DNA of 64,000 nucleotides from Symbiodinium natans (GCA_905221605.1 CAJNDS010000003.1:874246-938245), one strand, 5' to 3'; positions 52,666 through 64,000 are shown, numbered from the stretch's first letter. Numbers and translations: made by a program. The notes: generated by a model not told the origin, from the letters alone.

Positions 52666-54705
52666 ATGTCGGCAGCACTGGCATTTTCTGGGCCGTCGCT
52701 TTGTCACCGACAAGTAGGACCGTGCCCGTCGAGAGGACATCCTCCTCGATCCTCTTCATTCCCAGCATTGGGCGGCACATCCGCCGTCCTCGCGTTCCTG
52801 GCTGGCTCTGTGGCATCCACGAGGTCTGTCCACAGTGCGCGACATGCGAAGTCAAGGGGAAGAGAACCATTTAGCAACAAAGTTCGTACGGTCTTCGGCC
52901 AGCTCTACGCACTCCTCTCGCTGCCCCTTGGGGGGTTTGGCAACTTCGTGCGAGTGGACCAAGGCTCCGTGGGTGTGGTTCTGCGATTCGGGAAGTTCGA
53001 CCGGATGCTGGATCCAGGGAGACACCAGTTCAACGTTTTCGTGGAACGCGTCATCGTGGTGCCCCTAAAGATCGCCTGCATCGACGTGAAGCCGCAGATG
53101 GTCATGACCAAGGACAACCTCACCGTCACCATTGATGCCGTGTGCTTCTACCGAGTCCTGGATGCAACGAAAGTTCTATTTGAGGTGCAGAACTACAGAC
53201 AGGCACTGTCCAACTTGGTGCAAGTTACGATGCGGACGGTGGTGGGGGAGAACGAGCTCAGTGAGATCTTTGCTCAGCGGCCCCGGCTGAATGCCCGCAT
53301 CACCGAGCTGATTGAGGCCACCACAGGGCCATGGGGCATCGAAGTGAGCCAGGCTCGACTTAAGCACCTTAAACAAAAAGAAGACCGCTGGCAGCCAGTT
53401 TGGTTGGTAGGTGTTCAGCTTTCAGTGAGGTGGTCTCCTGTGGCGAGTCTCCCCAGAAATGAGGTGGAGCTGAAGGAGGTGCAGATCCAGCAGTCCATGC
53501 AGCGTGCTTTGGCGGCCGTCGCCGAGGCGGAAGGGAAAGCAGTGGCACCCTTTCAGCCGTGTGTTTGGGAGGGCTTAGGATTTAGGGTGAAGGGCCTGGT
53601 GGAGTTTAGGATTTAGGGTTTTGGGATCCTTGGCTGCATAACACTTCTGAACTCATTTCATCTGCATAGCCTTCATGTTCGCCGCAAGTATGCAGGTGTA
53701 AGCCCTCGTAGAACCCTTGTGCGAGAGGTCAGGGTCTCCAACTACACCAACATTTGACATGTAGTCAAACACAACTGTAAGAAGCCCGTTGGTGAGAGAC
53801 TTGAAGCGTGATAACAGTGATAACATCATCAATTCCAGGGCCTGAAAGCCTCGAAGCCCTTGAAACCTTCTAGCGATCTTGAAGAGACCCTGAAAAGCAC
53901 TTTTTTCTCTCCTCCTCCCCCTTTTGTTTTTTCTCTCAGGCGCAGCAGGAGGCCGAGGCCAAGCTGATCCAGGCGCGCGCGCAGCGCGAGTCCGCGAGCA
54001 TCCTGGCGGAGGCCTCCCAGGCGATGGGCGCCTTGGGCCTCCCATTGGCTAAGAGTTTGTAGGGGCGTGTTGGACCAGGGTTTTAGGGTTTTAGGCTGTT
54101 AGAAGGCTTAGGGGCTGTTTCAGGCTAAGACGGCCTTAGGGTTTCAGGATGCGTTCAGGTTTTTAGGTCTTGTGGGGTCGAGTGAATAGAGGGTTGGGCA
54201 GCGGTGGGTTTTTGTTTGTTTGTTCTTTACTGGTGGTGGCGGCTCTGAGAACTTCCGAGATCTTCCGAGACCTCTCAGTTTTCAGGTTGCTTGGAACGAT
54301 TGCATGCCAGGCAGTTTGTTGCTTTGGGGTTTTCCAGAGATGAAAACAGCCCGCGGAAGATGCGGAGTGGGTAAGGGGAAGTGCGCTTGATGATATCAAA
54401 ACCTCCGAGCTTGGAACCTGATCCTGCCAAGAAGCTTGACATTCGCTGACAAGCATGGTGCTATTCAAATCTACAACAAGCTACGCGTGGCTCCATGTCC
54501 AAGGTGGCAAAACTGGGGGGAGTGATCCATACCTTTCGTAGCTTCACACCTGAACGTCTGCCGAGGACAAGATGCGGCCGCCCTTCAGCTGCAATGGTTC
54601 GAGACGCTTCGGATCATCGCCACGCAAGGGAAGAACGCCACCATCATCTTGCCCGACCGCATCGATCCCGAGACCGCTCTCAGGGTCAGTGGCTCCACCA
54701 CGTGA
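52666..54705 (+). CDS. SPFH/Band-7 (stomatin-prohibitin-like) protein, four exons
   Basis: Exon 1 (52666-53352) starts at ATG (MSAALAFSGPS). It has an Arg/Ser-rich leader of about 75 residues with a hydrophobic stretch (SAVLAFLAGSVAS), likely an organelle-targeting region. The SPFH domain follows: VDQGSVGVVLRFGKFDRML, DPGRHQFNVF, NLTVTIDAVCFYRVLDA, then RTVVGENELSEIFAQR and WGIEVSQ. Exon 2 (53464-53538) reads VELKEVQIQQSMQRALAAV then AEAEGK. Exon 3 (53940-54047) reads AQQEAEAKLIQARAQRES, the coiled coil. Exon 4 (54589-54705) reads LQWFETLRIIATQGKNATII then LPDR, the conserved C-terminal TI..P segment, and ends in TGA. Donors are GC at 53353, 53539 and 54048. Family members form ring-shaped membrane scaffolds. 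No second hydrophobic anchor is seen. Confidence 0.88.
53575..54170 (+). repeat. Degenerate TTTAGGG-like words in SPFH introns
   Basis: TTAGGATTTAGGGTG, GTTTAGGATTTAGGGTTTT (53575-53622) and GGGTTTTAGGGTTTTAGGC (54080-54098) occur in the introns. The words resemble the TTTAGGG repeat of plant-type and dinoflagellate telomeres but form no regular array. Confidence 0.6.
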
Positions 54706-57700
54706 CGGCCCATTTGAGGGCCCATTCTGAGGCGAGGGCCCATTTGAGGGCCCCTCTCTGAGGGCACCAGGTTCAAAGGATCAAAGCAGAATCCGACTGC
54801 AAATGTGGAAGCGAGAAGATGATCTGTGCTTGCATCTCCTCTAGACGGCATTGCTTGGCAATTGCTTGGCAATGAAGACCCAGCCCTCCGGCCCGGCCGT
54901 GAGCAGACCCCTGCGCGAAGGCACAAAGGAAAGGCACGAGAAAGTCACCTGCAAAGTTCTGAACGGTTCGGTGCCCAATAGGAAAGTCCCTCCAGCTCCT
55001 CGATATTCGTTTTTTTTTGTGTTGGCACATGCCCACACTGAGCCTGAGACTTGGGGGTGGAACCAACATCTTGCGGAAGCGAGCGTCTGTGGGAACAGCG
55101 ATGTGAGGAGGGTTTCTGTGCCGGTCTCCATGCCTAGCCGTTTTGTGTGCAGATGAGGCCTTTAGCAAGCCCCAAGAGCTGCTCTCGCCCCGCGCTCAGA
55201 TGCAGAGTTCGTGATCCGGAGAACATGCAGCGCCTGACGTGTAAGGACTTTTTGATGCCGCGGTCATTTGTAACCCCTCAGCAACTCTTGAGCACACGCT
55301 TCAGGCCAGCATCGTGCCGACAAAGGACCTCAGTTGTTTCGAGCATGATGTAATTCGGGCTGTGAGCCATACTACTTGTGTTCTGCTTCGTGCAGCATTG
55401 CGCGCAAGCACAGGCCATTCTACTAACTAGAAGCCTAACAGCGTGTATCTCCGCGGCTCACAAGCCATTAGACCCCTTTTAGCCTCTGCCGGACAGAGCT
55501 TCGGCTTGAGTGAGTTCCAGCCACAGAGCGAGGTTGCTATTGATTCAGCTGACAGAGACTCACGGGACAAGATCGCGCGCAAACAGACTTCTCGGCGATT
55601 TTTCCTTCCAGACACGTCAAGCAAGACGGGGTGGGAGCCACAGCAACCGAGCTTCGATGATCAAGACCCAATTCAGTGTCTCTGTGTGTGTGTGTGTGTT
55701 TTTCAGTCGCGAGCAGATGTTGCTTGAAAGAGGCAGGTGCTTTCGGATTTTCAGGGGCGGAGGTTCAAGGCGCATGAGCAACGGTGTCTGCAGACGAGTA
55801 CGATTCGCCTACCTACACCCCACTGTACCGATGCTACAGATCTCCTCTCCTTGTGCATTCAGACTCGCATTCAAGCTCCATTGGCATGGCTCTCGGCTTT
55901 GGGCTTAGAGTGTTCGGACCTTCATTCGCCACTGCGAAGACCAGCAATCTGGGCTTGGGCGATAGGGTTAGAGGTGAGTTTGATTTCAAGTGGCGGAAGA
56001 CGCTTGAAGTCTTTCAAGGCTTCAAGCTCTTTCTGTTCTCTCTTGAGACTGTTTTGAATGGCTTGAAGCTGGCAGCTGGAAGCCTTGAAGCAGCTTGAAA
56101 CCCTTTATGCAGTTTCCATTCAAGCCCTTCCAGGCCCTTCTAAGGCTTCGAAGCCCAAGCCTTTCAAGCTCTGCAAGAACAAGTTTTCAGAGGGAGGAGG
56201 GTGGAGGTTGGGGAGTCGAAGAGTGGAAGCTCTTGAAGTCCTTGAATGCACCCCTTGAAGCCCACGCGAGTGGGGGCATTCCTTTCTTTAGCCTCACGCA
56301 GTACAGAGGAGTCTCCTTCAAATGGAAGGGGGTTGGGAGCGCGGGAAACCAAAGCCTTCACTGGCGCCAACGGCAGGGGTAGATAGTACAACGAACTCTG
56401 TCATGTGGCTCTATGGCTTTGATTGGCAATTTTTTTCTGACCGTGAAGCAGTCCGTCAACGATTGGTGAGCACGCAGTAGCAAGGGACCTCCAAGATGTT
56501 GAGCAGCGTGCCTTGCCGCAATTCCTACATTCGGGACGCAAACACGGGCTGGAGATATGCACCAACGTAAACGCACACGAACCACACCCACCACGCCTTG
56601 AAAGCCTTGCGTGGTTCCGGCACACCCCGGCCCACCACCAAGTCCAGCTGCCTGAAGGCAAGCTGCGTGCTTGGACCCCTGAGTAGTTTGCTGCAACAGG
56701 ATTACAGGAATCCAGCAGAATCCCTTCAACGCTGTTTGCGAAATCCACTGATGGTTGGAGCGGCCACATGCAGCCACGCATGCTGGTGTTTCTGGTATAG
56801 CGCAGCACAAGTACAGTACAGTATTGTAGAGCAACGAGAACCGACACCCAGCTCCAAGTGAACACATTCCAAGTTTGACCCTGCCAACACCAACATCTCC
56901 CACAGTAGTAGGGCCATAATACGATCTATCGTAATTTATGTACATTGAACATTGAACTCATCAGCAATACTTGCGATCACTTCCAGCGTCCCGGCATACA
57001 GATGGATCCTGTCATCCTACACCTGAAGCCTGCGTGCAAACAGTGCAGGGCATGCACTCGACCGAAACCGGCAAGCGTGACGCTTGGGGTGCAGCAACCG
57101 ACTGCGAGTCCGACGGACCTACTCAACAAACCCTCGCTGATGCTCCTGGACCTTGTGCCCCAACTCCGCTTAAAGCGCCGGAGGAAGGTTGCTTCAGTTG
57201 GCTGGTTGCAAGGTCACCCGATGCTCCAAGAGTACGGTCCGAAGGTTCCGGTTTTTCATTTCTCGCGGTTCCGTGTGGTTGGTCCTGGTCGGCTCAGTTC
57301 TGGGTTCAACTCAGTCACTGCGTTGTTTTAGACTGCTTAGGGTTTTCAGGGTACAGGACCAGAATGATACAAGATGCCTGCACGCGGCTTTCATGAGCGA
57401 TGTTTCTCAACGAGGCATCTGCGGCGTTTTGGTTCAGCTCGCTTGAGGAGCCAAAGAAGAGCACCATAAACAAAAGAGCGACCAAAGTCTCGAAGGAAGA
57501 TTTCCTCCAAGCAACTCGTCAGCTTGCGCGCCCAAGACGGCCGCTGTTTTTGCAGCTTTGGCCACAAAAGTCTGGCATTTTAACGCAAAAAGGAGAGGCA
57601 AAAGGTAGGATCAGGGTAGGATCAGGGACGCTGAGAATGGTCATGGCGCCCCTCCAGGAACGGCAGCCGGAGGAGCTCGAGGCACGACGAGTGCCAAAGC

Positions 57701-58141
57701 TAGAGTCCACATCCGGGAAGCGCGTTGAGCCGAGGAAGACTTAGATCGCTCGCCGAAGAACCTGTCACCCTGGCAGTGCGCCTTGGTGGGCAACTTGTGT
57801 GGGCCACTGTCGCGTGCAGTGTCCGCCTCGATTCGCCTTGGCTGGTGTCGGGTTTTGTGCGCAAATAATGTCATATTGTCAGCTTACAGGCTTAAAGATG
57901 TTGTTGGATGTTGTGGATAACATGTCCACAGGTGAGGAGTCCACGACCTCGCCCGAGGAGGCGCTGCCGAAGTACTCACGAGGCTTGACAAAGGCTCTCT
58001 TCGGATTCGGATGAGCTGCACATCAGTTTCTTTGAATGTCTCGGAGGGCCTCCCTCTGACGAGGACGGGAGCTGCTTTCAGGTCTTGCAAACACTCCTGC
58101 CGCTCGAAGAATGATTTGTCTTGTGCTTCACCCACATGCAG
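54706..58141. other. No gene firmly recognised; possible exons
   Basis: About 57463-57540 reads STINKRATKVSKEDFLQATR, and 57647-57712 reads LQERQPEELEARRVPKLES. Both are charged and could be exons of the coiled-coil gene that follows. 55784-55836 (SADEYDSPTYTPLYRCY) is another protein-like frame. A (GT)n run lies at 55683-55699. Confidence 0.3.
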
Positions 58142-59330
58142 GGTGCGCGCGATGCTGCTGCCCTGCGTCAGCGGCTGCTGGAGGCAAATGACCCTCGGAA
58201 ACCCGCAGCTGCCGCAGCTGCCGCAGCCCCTTGATTTTTTGCTGTGGGGATTGAGCTGCAGGCCCAGGGTGAAATTGCTGGGCTTCGCCTGGCACTAGCT
58301 GCCAAGGACTTCGCCCCTGAAACATGCAGCATCGGGCAGTCTCGTTTGGCCTACAGATGTGCCTATGCGCTTGATTCACAAAATGGCACCAGGAGCGCTT
58401 ACGCAACCGTGGTGGCTCAGCAGAGGAGATGGCCAAGTGATGGAGCTTGCAAGTTCCTCCTTTGCTGTACTTTCGGGAGCAAAAGGTTTATTCAGATTGC
58501 TGGCGCAATTGCTCAGGTGATAAACTAGTCGTAGGCCATCCTGCTTTGCACCCTACTATGCTCGTGGCCAGATAGCTGAGCTTACCCAGTGCCTCCGCTT
58601 CTCTTTTACGCGCGAAAGCACCCTATGACTCAGTGCCTTTCAAGGGCACGCCGTGCTTCTATCTTACACCTGCTTGAGCAGACTGCAGGAGGGTCTGCTT
58701 ACTGAGCTGCGTGAGCTTACTGTCGAACTTCGTTCGACGATAGCATCTTCGAGGCATGTCAGCGTGCGTAAACTGCCTGAGATTGAGTTCATATGCAGCA
58801 TTGTGAAGCCCTGATGTTTCTGAGCACAGGACGCCCAATGCGCCCAAGATGGACGCCCGCAAGGAGACAGGGACGTGGCGACAAGATCAGATAAGGATAG
58901 GGACGAGGCAGCTGCGACTCCAGGTGATCTCCAGGTGATAGATCGTGTCAATCCGAGTTTCAATTTCCTTTCACAGAAGTCTTTTGAAGGAGCACCGGAC
59001 ATGCCTCAACAGGACATCAGGCTCGCAGTCGCCTCGGATTCTGATGTCATCGGTTAAGCATGGCCCGCCGATACAACCTAGTTACAGTTTCCCAGGTCAC
59101 CGGGCCGTGCCAGCCCACAGAAGGCACCGGGAGTGACTGCAGCACCTTTTGACGTGTGCAGAATTAACCGCAAGCCTGCAGGGGGCGAAGGTTGTCGAAA
59201 GACAAAGGCTTCTGGCAGAAGTGGTGCCGAGACTGCAAACTGGCAAACGTCGCTCGGACAATGTGCAGCGCACTGTTCGGCTGTGCCTTCGGAGGAAAGG
59301 AAGATCCACGATCTGCGTGGCCATCTCGGG
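58142..59330 (+). CDS. Coiled-coil protein exons (unidentified)
   Basis: 58142-58183 reads GARDAAALRQRLLE (GC donor at 58184). 58262-58306 reads AQGEIAGLRLALAAK (GA donor). 58679-58753 reads RLQEGLLTELRELTVELR then STIASS (GC donor at 58754). From about 59150 the frame reads CAELTASLQGAKVVERQRLL then AEVVPRLQTGKRRS. All have AG acceptors and leucine-spaced, charged heptads, so a long coiled-coil protein is likely. Ends are not known, and I do not recognise the family. The 59.15-kb frame stays open to 59382, but the later part lacks heptads. Confidence 0.5.
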
Positions 59331-59578
59331 CCAGGCGACGGGCTGGGGAAAGCTGCAGTGCTTGAAGACTAGCCGTGACTAGCCACGAGTGCAGGCCACC
59401 GTGGGGGAGCCTTGACTCCACAGCCCCCTCCGAGACAACGCGAAGTGTCACGTGAAGTGTCACATGATCTGAAGACACCATCCTGCAAAGCCTGGAGGCA
59501 CAGGGGTGGTCTGAATGAATCAGGTAGATTGTAAAGAACACTTCCGAATTTCATGGTGCTGATTTGCCATGCCTAGGT

Positions 59579-59668
59579 GCGCGCACGCACACGCAAACCC
59601 GCACAGACGCACACGCGCACGCACACACGCACGCACACACGCACGCACGCACGCACGCACGCACGCAC
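59579..59668. repeat. (GCAC)n-type array
   Basis: GCACGCACAC and GCAC units of about 90 bp, directly followed by the octanucleotide array. Confidence 0.9.
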
Positions 59669-60036
59669 AGAGACAGAGAGACAGAGAGACAGAGAGACAG
59701 AGAGACAGAGAGACAGAGAGACAGAGAGACAGAGAGACAGAGAGACAGAGAGACTGAGAGACAGAGAGACAGAGAGACAGAGAGACAGAGAGACAGAGAG
59801 ACTGAGAGACTGAGAGTCTGAGAGACAGGGAGACAGGGAGACAGGGAGACGGGGAGACGGGGAGACAGGGAGACGGGGAGACAGGGAGACAGGGAGACTG
59901 AGAGACGGAGACACAGAGAGACAGAGAGACAGAGACACAGAGACACAGAGAGACAGAGACACAGAGACAGAGAGACACAGAGACACAGAGACACAGAGAC
60001 ACAGAGACACAGAGACGCAGAGACGCAGAGACGCAG
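59669..60036. repeat. (AGAGACAG)n octanucleotide array with sub-variants
   Basis: About 370 bp of AGAGACAG units. These pass through AGAGACTG, ACAGGGAG, ACGGGGAG and ACACAGAG variants in blocks, which suggests repeated local expansion. Eight is not a multiple of three, so all frames stay open and read as Arg/Glu/Thr on one strand and Leu/Ser/Val/Cys on the other. Confidence 0.95.
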
Positions 60037-60844
60037 ACAGACTTGTGCCAACACACAGCAGCCGAATTTTCGCAAGAAGTGTAATCCCAATCAGTGACAG
60101 ACTTCCAGAACGGCCTAAGCAGCCTGACTGGCCTCTGGCCAGTTCAACCCTGCGATGATCCGGCCACTCAAACAGGTGCTAGTGCACAAGCGTGGTAATC
60201 CCCATGAATGGCTGCGTCTTCTTCCTGCGGAGTCCGGATTCGGCTGCGCTCGGGAACACCCGGCGTAGGGACCGGGGGCATTGACGGGTGTGGCTGCGTT
60301 TCTGTCCCGCGGTGTCCGGGGTCGCGGCCTGCCCCACGGTTTCCGGCTGGTTGGTTTGGTGGTCTTGCGCCGCCCTCAGAAGTAGGAGTGAGCGCTTGGC
60401 GCCTCTGGTGTGTGGGTGTGTTTTCACGGCATCAGCAGAAGCCTGCTGCCTCACACAGTTTCGGGCTTTGATGCTGGACTCTCTCTGGTTAAAGGCTTGG
60501 GGGGAAAATGAATGACCAAGCCACCAGGACAGCAGGCCAAGATGCAATGCACACTCAGGCCTGGGAAAGACCTGTTGACGTGAGCTCACGTGAGCTCGAG
60601 AGTGCAGACTGCAGGAATGGTGGTGACCCGGGCAGGGGCACCCGGGGGCTTTCCTTCGGGTACAGGCGGGGGGCTCTTGCATTGAGGTCAAATTCAGGTC
60701 CCACGTGCCCGATCTCGCCTCGGCATGCTGGGCTTCCCAGGCCTTCCCTATGCCACCGCTTAAACGCGCTCCGTGTCCGGTGCACATACACGCGCAAACA
60801 GCTTTATACGTCATACAAACTATCAGAACAGCAAGATGATTCAG

Positions 60845-60875
<31 letters not shown>

Positions 60876-61480
60876 GCCCAGCTCCAGACTTCCATATCTG
60901 AAGCAGTATGTTTGACGCAGGCCATCTTTCTTGAACAAGTACTTGGATGAAGTTGATCGGAAACAAAAACGGAACGCCCGGAAGCCACGCCGTTGATCTA
61001 TGGGATGGTTTTTCCCCAAGTCACTCAGCGCTGTAAGAGAGCTGTGATGAGCAGTGTCAATGGTTTCATGAAGCTCGAGAGGTCTGAGAAGAAGGAGTTG
61101 CAGCTTTGCAAAAAGCCCGAAGCGCCGCGGGCTCGCCCATCCTCTCCAGAGACGAGGACACTTGGACAACCTTTGAGATCTTTTTGTGGGCTCTATGGCC
61201 AGCATGGCGCTTGAGGATACGGGCAAGGTCTTTGTCAGAGCGAAGTCGACGAATCTCTCAGATCGCCATCCGGGGAGCGGTTTCTGTGCGCGGGGACGAA
61301 AAGCTCGATGAGAAGCAGGCTCGGCCCAACCGCTGCCTCGACTCGGTCGAATGCCTCGCAAATACAATTATCTTTCGGAAAGAAGTAGTTTCCCGGCGTA
61401 CTGTAGTGAGCAACATGCATTCGCCTTTGCAGATGCACAGCATGATCGAAGGCCGTGCGCGAGCAGAAAACAGCCGCAGC
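60037..61480. other. No gene recognised; T/G homopolymer
   Basis: A T-run followed by a G-run lies at 60846-60871. A frame near 61045-61135 (MSSVNGFMKLERSEKKELQL) could be an exon. The 269-codon minus-strand frame at 60179-60988 shows no conserved pattern. Confidence 0.3.
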
Positions 61481-61482
61481 AA

Positions 61483-61680
61483 CATCGCTAGCAGCGGGAG
61501 CTGCAGCAGTGGCGGGAGCTGCGGCAGCGACGGGAGCTGCTGGAGCAGCGGGAGCTGCGGGAGCGGCGGCAGCCGTGGCCACGGTGGTGGCGCCACCGCC
61601 AGTGGCAGCGTCACCGCAAGTGGCAGTGCCACCGCCAGTGGCAGCGCCACCGCCACTGGCAGCGCGACCGCTGAGCCCAC
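61483..61680. repeat. GC-rich minisatellite (15-bp and 18-bp units)
   Basis: The left half has AGCAGCGGGAGCTGC-type 15-mers and the right half GGCAGCGCCACCGCCAGT-type 18-mers. Units are multiples of three, so frames stay open on both strands (Gly/Ser then Ala/Thr/Ser on +; Ala/Pro then Val/Ala/Leu on -). It may be a coding linker like those at 19.0 and 32.7 kb, but no flanking domain was seen. Confidence 0.85.
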
Positions 61681-63055
61681 GGCAGTGCCGCGGGGCCAGC
61701 CCGGTCGACCAGAGCCTCGGCGAGCCAGAATGCAGAGCATGAGGATCTGAGGAAAGGCCATATCAAGTTGTCGGGTTCGAGCCCAGGCATGGCACCGAGA
61801 TTCACGGATCCTCTGTGCTGCGTGCGGCGTCAGGCTAGTTTCCGACTTGTATGATGTGATGTGTGCAAGACCGCTGGTGAACTTCCGCACCCTCCCAACC
61901 ACTGGAGGCCCGAGCTCTGATGCAGTGGCATCGGCGAGGCCTTCGCAGGCCATTGGGTCTAATGAGCCAGTGGGAAATCTTATCGTGAAGTACATCTACC
62001 CCAAATATCCAAGAGTAGCTGGGTGACGTGTGGCTGCTCCGCAAAAGCTCTATACCTTGAAGGCCAGACGGATGTCACTGCCGAGCTCGCACGAGCGAGG
62101 CGGATGCGACGCTGCTTGCAGGCCGTGCAAGCGGAAGTTTTTGAGGGTTGCAGGTCTTGCTTGTCAAGTCTCTGGACAACCAATAAGTAGTGCTCAACTT
62201 GGCATTCGCCCCTGAGTGCATGCTGATAGGTATGATAGGTTTTGTCATCCTGACATTCTTGCTCAGTTTCTCCATCGGTGCATATCGTTACTTCCATGTC
62301 TTCCCTCTGCATTACACAACTGTTGTCTTCTGGCGTTCCTTTGGTTCCAGTGTCAGCCCAAAAGGCACCTCAGTGAAAGCCAGAGAGCCACCCCTGCAGA
62401 CCTTCAGCTAGGTCTGGGCTAGTCACGCCGCGGCCAGCTGCACCGATCGTGTCTTGGCCTTTAGACGAAACACCCACATTTAGTTATCACTAGTCATCAC
62501 TAGGCATCACTGCTCACTAGTCACTCGTTCCCGAAGTCGTTGAGTCTTTGCCGCTTGTCATGCAGATTCACCGGCCTGCGGGCGTTCCTTCTCCTGTTGC
62601 AGCGACGCCCGTGCTGGTGACAGTGGCACCCTGGCAAAAGTGGGCGAGTGTCACGTGGCTTCTGTGCATGAGTGCCATGAGTGCCATGAGTGCCATGACC
62701 AGAGTTTCAGTTCCACCTCGGCCAAGGCTCGCTCGTCCCCGACATTTCTGGTGCCGTGGCAAGGAGGACACGCACAATTCACTGGTCCAATAGTTGGTCC
62801 AGTAGTACGCGCCGTCAATTCGCACAGCCAAGTGCCAATGAGATAGTCTTGAGGCATTCTGTCAAAAATGTTCCGAAATGGGCCCAACTTTCATGGTCAT
62901 TTCATGGTTGTTTCAATCAATGCGGTGCAGGCTGCCGGCTGCCACAGATGTCAAGCGATAACCCATTATCTTTACTGGACCTTCAACTTGAAGATTAGAC
63001 TCTGAAAGGTTGGTGCGCCTGGCATGCCTTGTGGTGGCATGCGCTTGTGTACCGT
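61681..63055. other. No gene recognised; possible small exons
   Basis: About 61973-62010 reads GNLIVKYIYPKYPRV. About 62058-62135 reads EGQTDVTAELARARRMRRCL then QAVQAEV. 62215-62285 holds a hydrophobic frame (MLIGMIGFVILTFLLSFSIG) that could be a membrane helix. GAGTGCCAT tandems lie at 62669-62698. Confidence 0.25.
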
Positions 63056-63125
63056 GCACATCCGTGCACATCCGTGCACTTCCGTGCACTTCCGTGCACA
63101 TTTGTGCACATCCATGCGCATCCCT
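63056..63125. repeat. Tandem 10-mer CGTGCACATC / CGTGCACTTC
   Basis: About seven imperfect 10-bp copies. Confidence 0.9.
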
Positions 63126-64000
63126 GCACCCGCTGCACGAGGCTGTGCCATTCGGCCGAACACTTGGAGAATTCAATGGGGCTGGCTAGTGAAATAAACA
63201 AGGCAGCGGCTGTAAGTGTACATTTGCCCCAACTCGCTATCCTGGTATCCTCTTAAGTGCAGCAACTCCACTGATCTGAAAGATGCCTGTATAGACAGTG
63301 CATAGCAGCCCCCATGACTGCAGTTTCATTGTGCTCACCTCCAGAGAGTCCAACAGGACGTTGAGTGCAGTACTTCTCCATGAACACTCTCTGCGCTCTA
63401 CCGAATGCTAGCGTCCTGATCCTGTCAGTGTTTTCGGCACGATGGCATGTGAGCTGGGACGCATCTTATGAGACCAGCATCTCGGGAACGTTGCAGAGAA
63501 CTTTGCCCCAGAAACATCGGGGCAGTAGACGTTGTTTCAGCCAACAGCTGCAGGTTGATCGTAGTGAACGCAGAAGGACCCAGGGTGAGGTGCCATCCAT
63601 GAAGACGAAGAAGCGTTTTGCTCGCGGTTCACGATGGGCCTGATCAACCTACGTCGATGGTTGATTGCACATAGATGCATCTGTACAGAACACGGGATGT
63701 CGCATCTGCAGCGTGGCGCGCTGTACCACTGCGGATGGTGGCGAGCCAGGGGTTTCCAGTCGCATGGCGGAATGGCACTCAGAACCAAAAAACTTGCAGG
63801 CAATCCTAGATTGGTGACCATTGAAGCCCAAGCCAAGCCCGTGACAGGAGCTTCAGCATGTCGATCTCGTGTGTGCAAGCTGCCATTTTCACAAAGCAAG
63901 CTGTGCCCCAATCCCCCTCCCACCCCCCTCCCCTTTTTAACCCTAGCCAGCAAGTCGAGAACAAGTGAGAAGAGAAGCAGCTATGACATGATGCGGCGCG
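63126..64000. other. No gene recognised to the window end
   Basis: Overlapping open frames on both strands (63365-63643 plus, 63537-63953 minus) without conserved pattern. A C-rich tract lies at 63909-63931. Confidence 0.35.

Noticed and set aside
52077-52667. 196-codon minus-strand frame upstream of the SPFH gene
   Set aside because: No recognisable motif, and it ends exactly at the SPFH start region; treated as chance.
59520-60090. Minus-strand frames of 145-179 codons rich in Leu, Ser, Val and Cys
   Set aside because: They are the translation of the octanucleotide array in three frames and carry no other sequence of note.
60179-60988. 269-codon minus-strand frame
   Set aside because: No conserved pattern, no exon-style borders, and opposite to every recognised gene; long chance frames are common in this GC-balanced DNA.
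61258-61995. 245-codon minus-strand frame
   Set aside because: Its length comes from the antisense reading of the GC-rich minisatellite; the flanking parts show no conservation.
62660-63125. Regular short repeats as a CRISPR array
   Set aside because: Units are contiguous 9-10-mers without spacers, and the window is eukaryotic nuclear DNA.

Overview
The window reads as nuclear DNA of a dinoflagellate, most likely of the Symbiodinium type. Four things support this. There is a full relic of the dinoflagellate spliced leader at 22250-22270. Genes are broken into many exons of about 25-80 bp whose introns begin with GC or GA about as often as GT and end in AG, usually followed by G. A dinoflagellate-type Cys/His motif is present. 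Every gene I can recognise lies on the + strand. Most long open frames on either strand are chance frames in intron or intergenic DNA; exons were found by reading short conserved peptides and joining them.

Layout. 1-307: last coding exon of a GT90 (CAP10/POGLUT-like) glycosyltransferase. 1232 to about 10.8 kb: a nearly complete DDX1-type DEAD-box RNA helicase with its SPRY insert, in more than 30 exons. 12.6-15.7 kb: exons with a Cys/His zinc-binding motif. About 19.0-19.4 kb: 3' exons of an unidentified basic-tailed protein. 20446 to about 36.1 kb: katanin p80 (WD40 repeats, Pro/Ala-rich linker, con80 domain). A 6.6-kb two-ORF LINE (22250-28863) sits in one of its introns in the sense direction. 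37.6-40.4 kb: coiled-coil exons. 42.8-45.4 kb: exons of a cAMP-receptor-like seven-helix receptor. 48.15-51.32 kb: a compositionally foreign AT-rich island bounded by nested inverted repeats. 52666-54705: an SPFH/stomatin-like protein in four exons. 58.1-59.3 kb: another coiled-coil gene. The rest is microsatellite-rich sequence in which I recognise no gene.

The most striking observation is the LINE. Its 5' end is exactly the spliced-leader sequence, it ends in a short A-tail, and a 14-bp direct repeat abuts both ends. This is what target-primed insertion of a trans-spliced LINE mRNA should leave. The host genes are functionally unrelated (RNA helicase, microtubule severing, membrane scaffold, receptor). 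Their shared orientation fits a unidirectional gene array read as long precursors and resolved by spliced-leader trans-splicing.

All exon borders were deduced by eye from conservation and reading phase and need transcript support.
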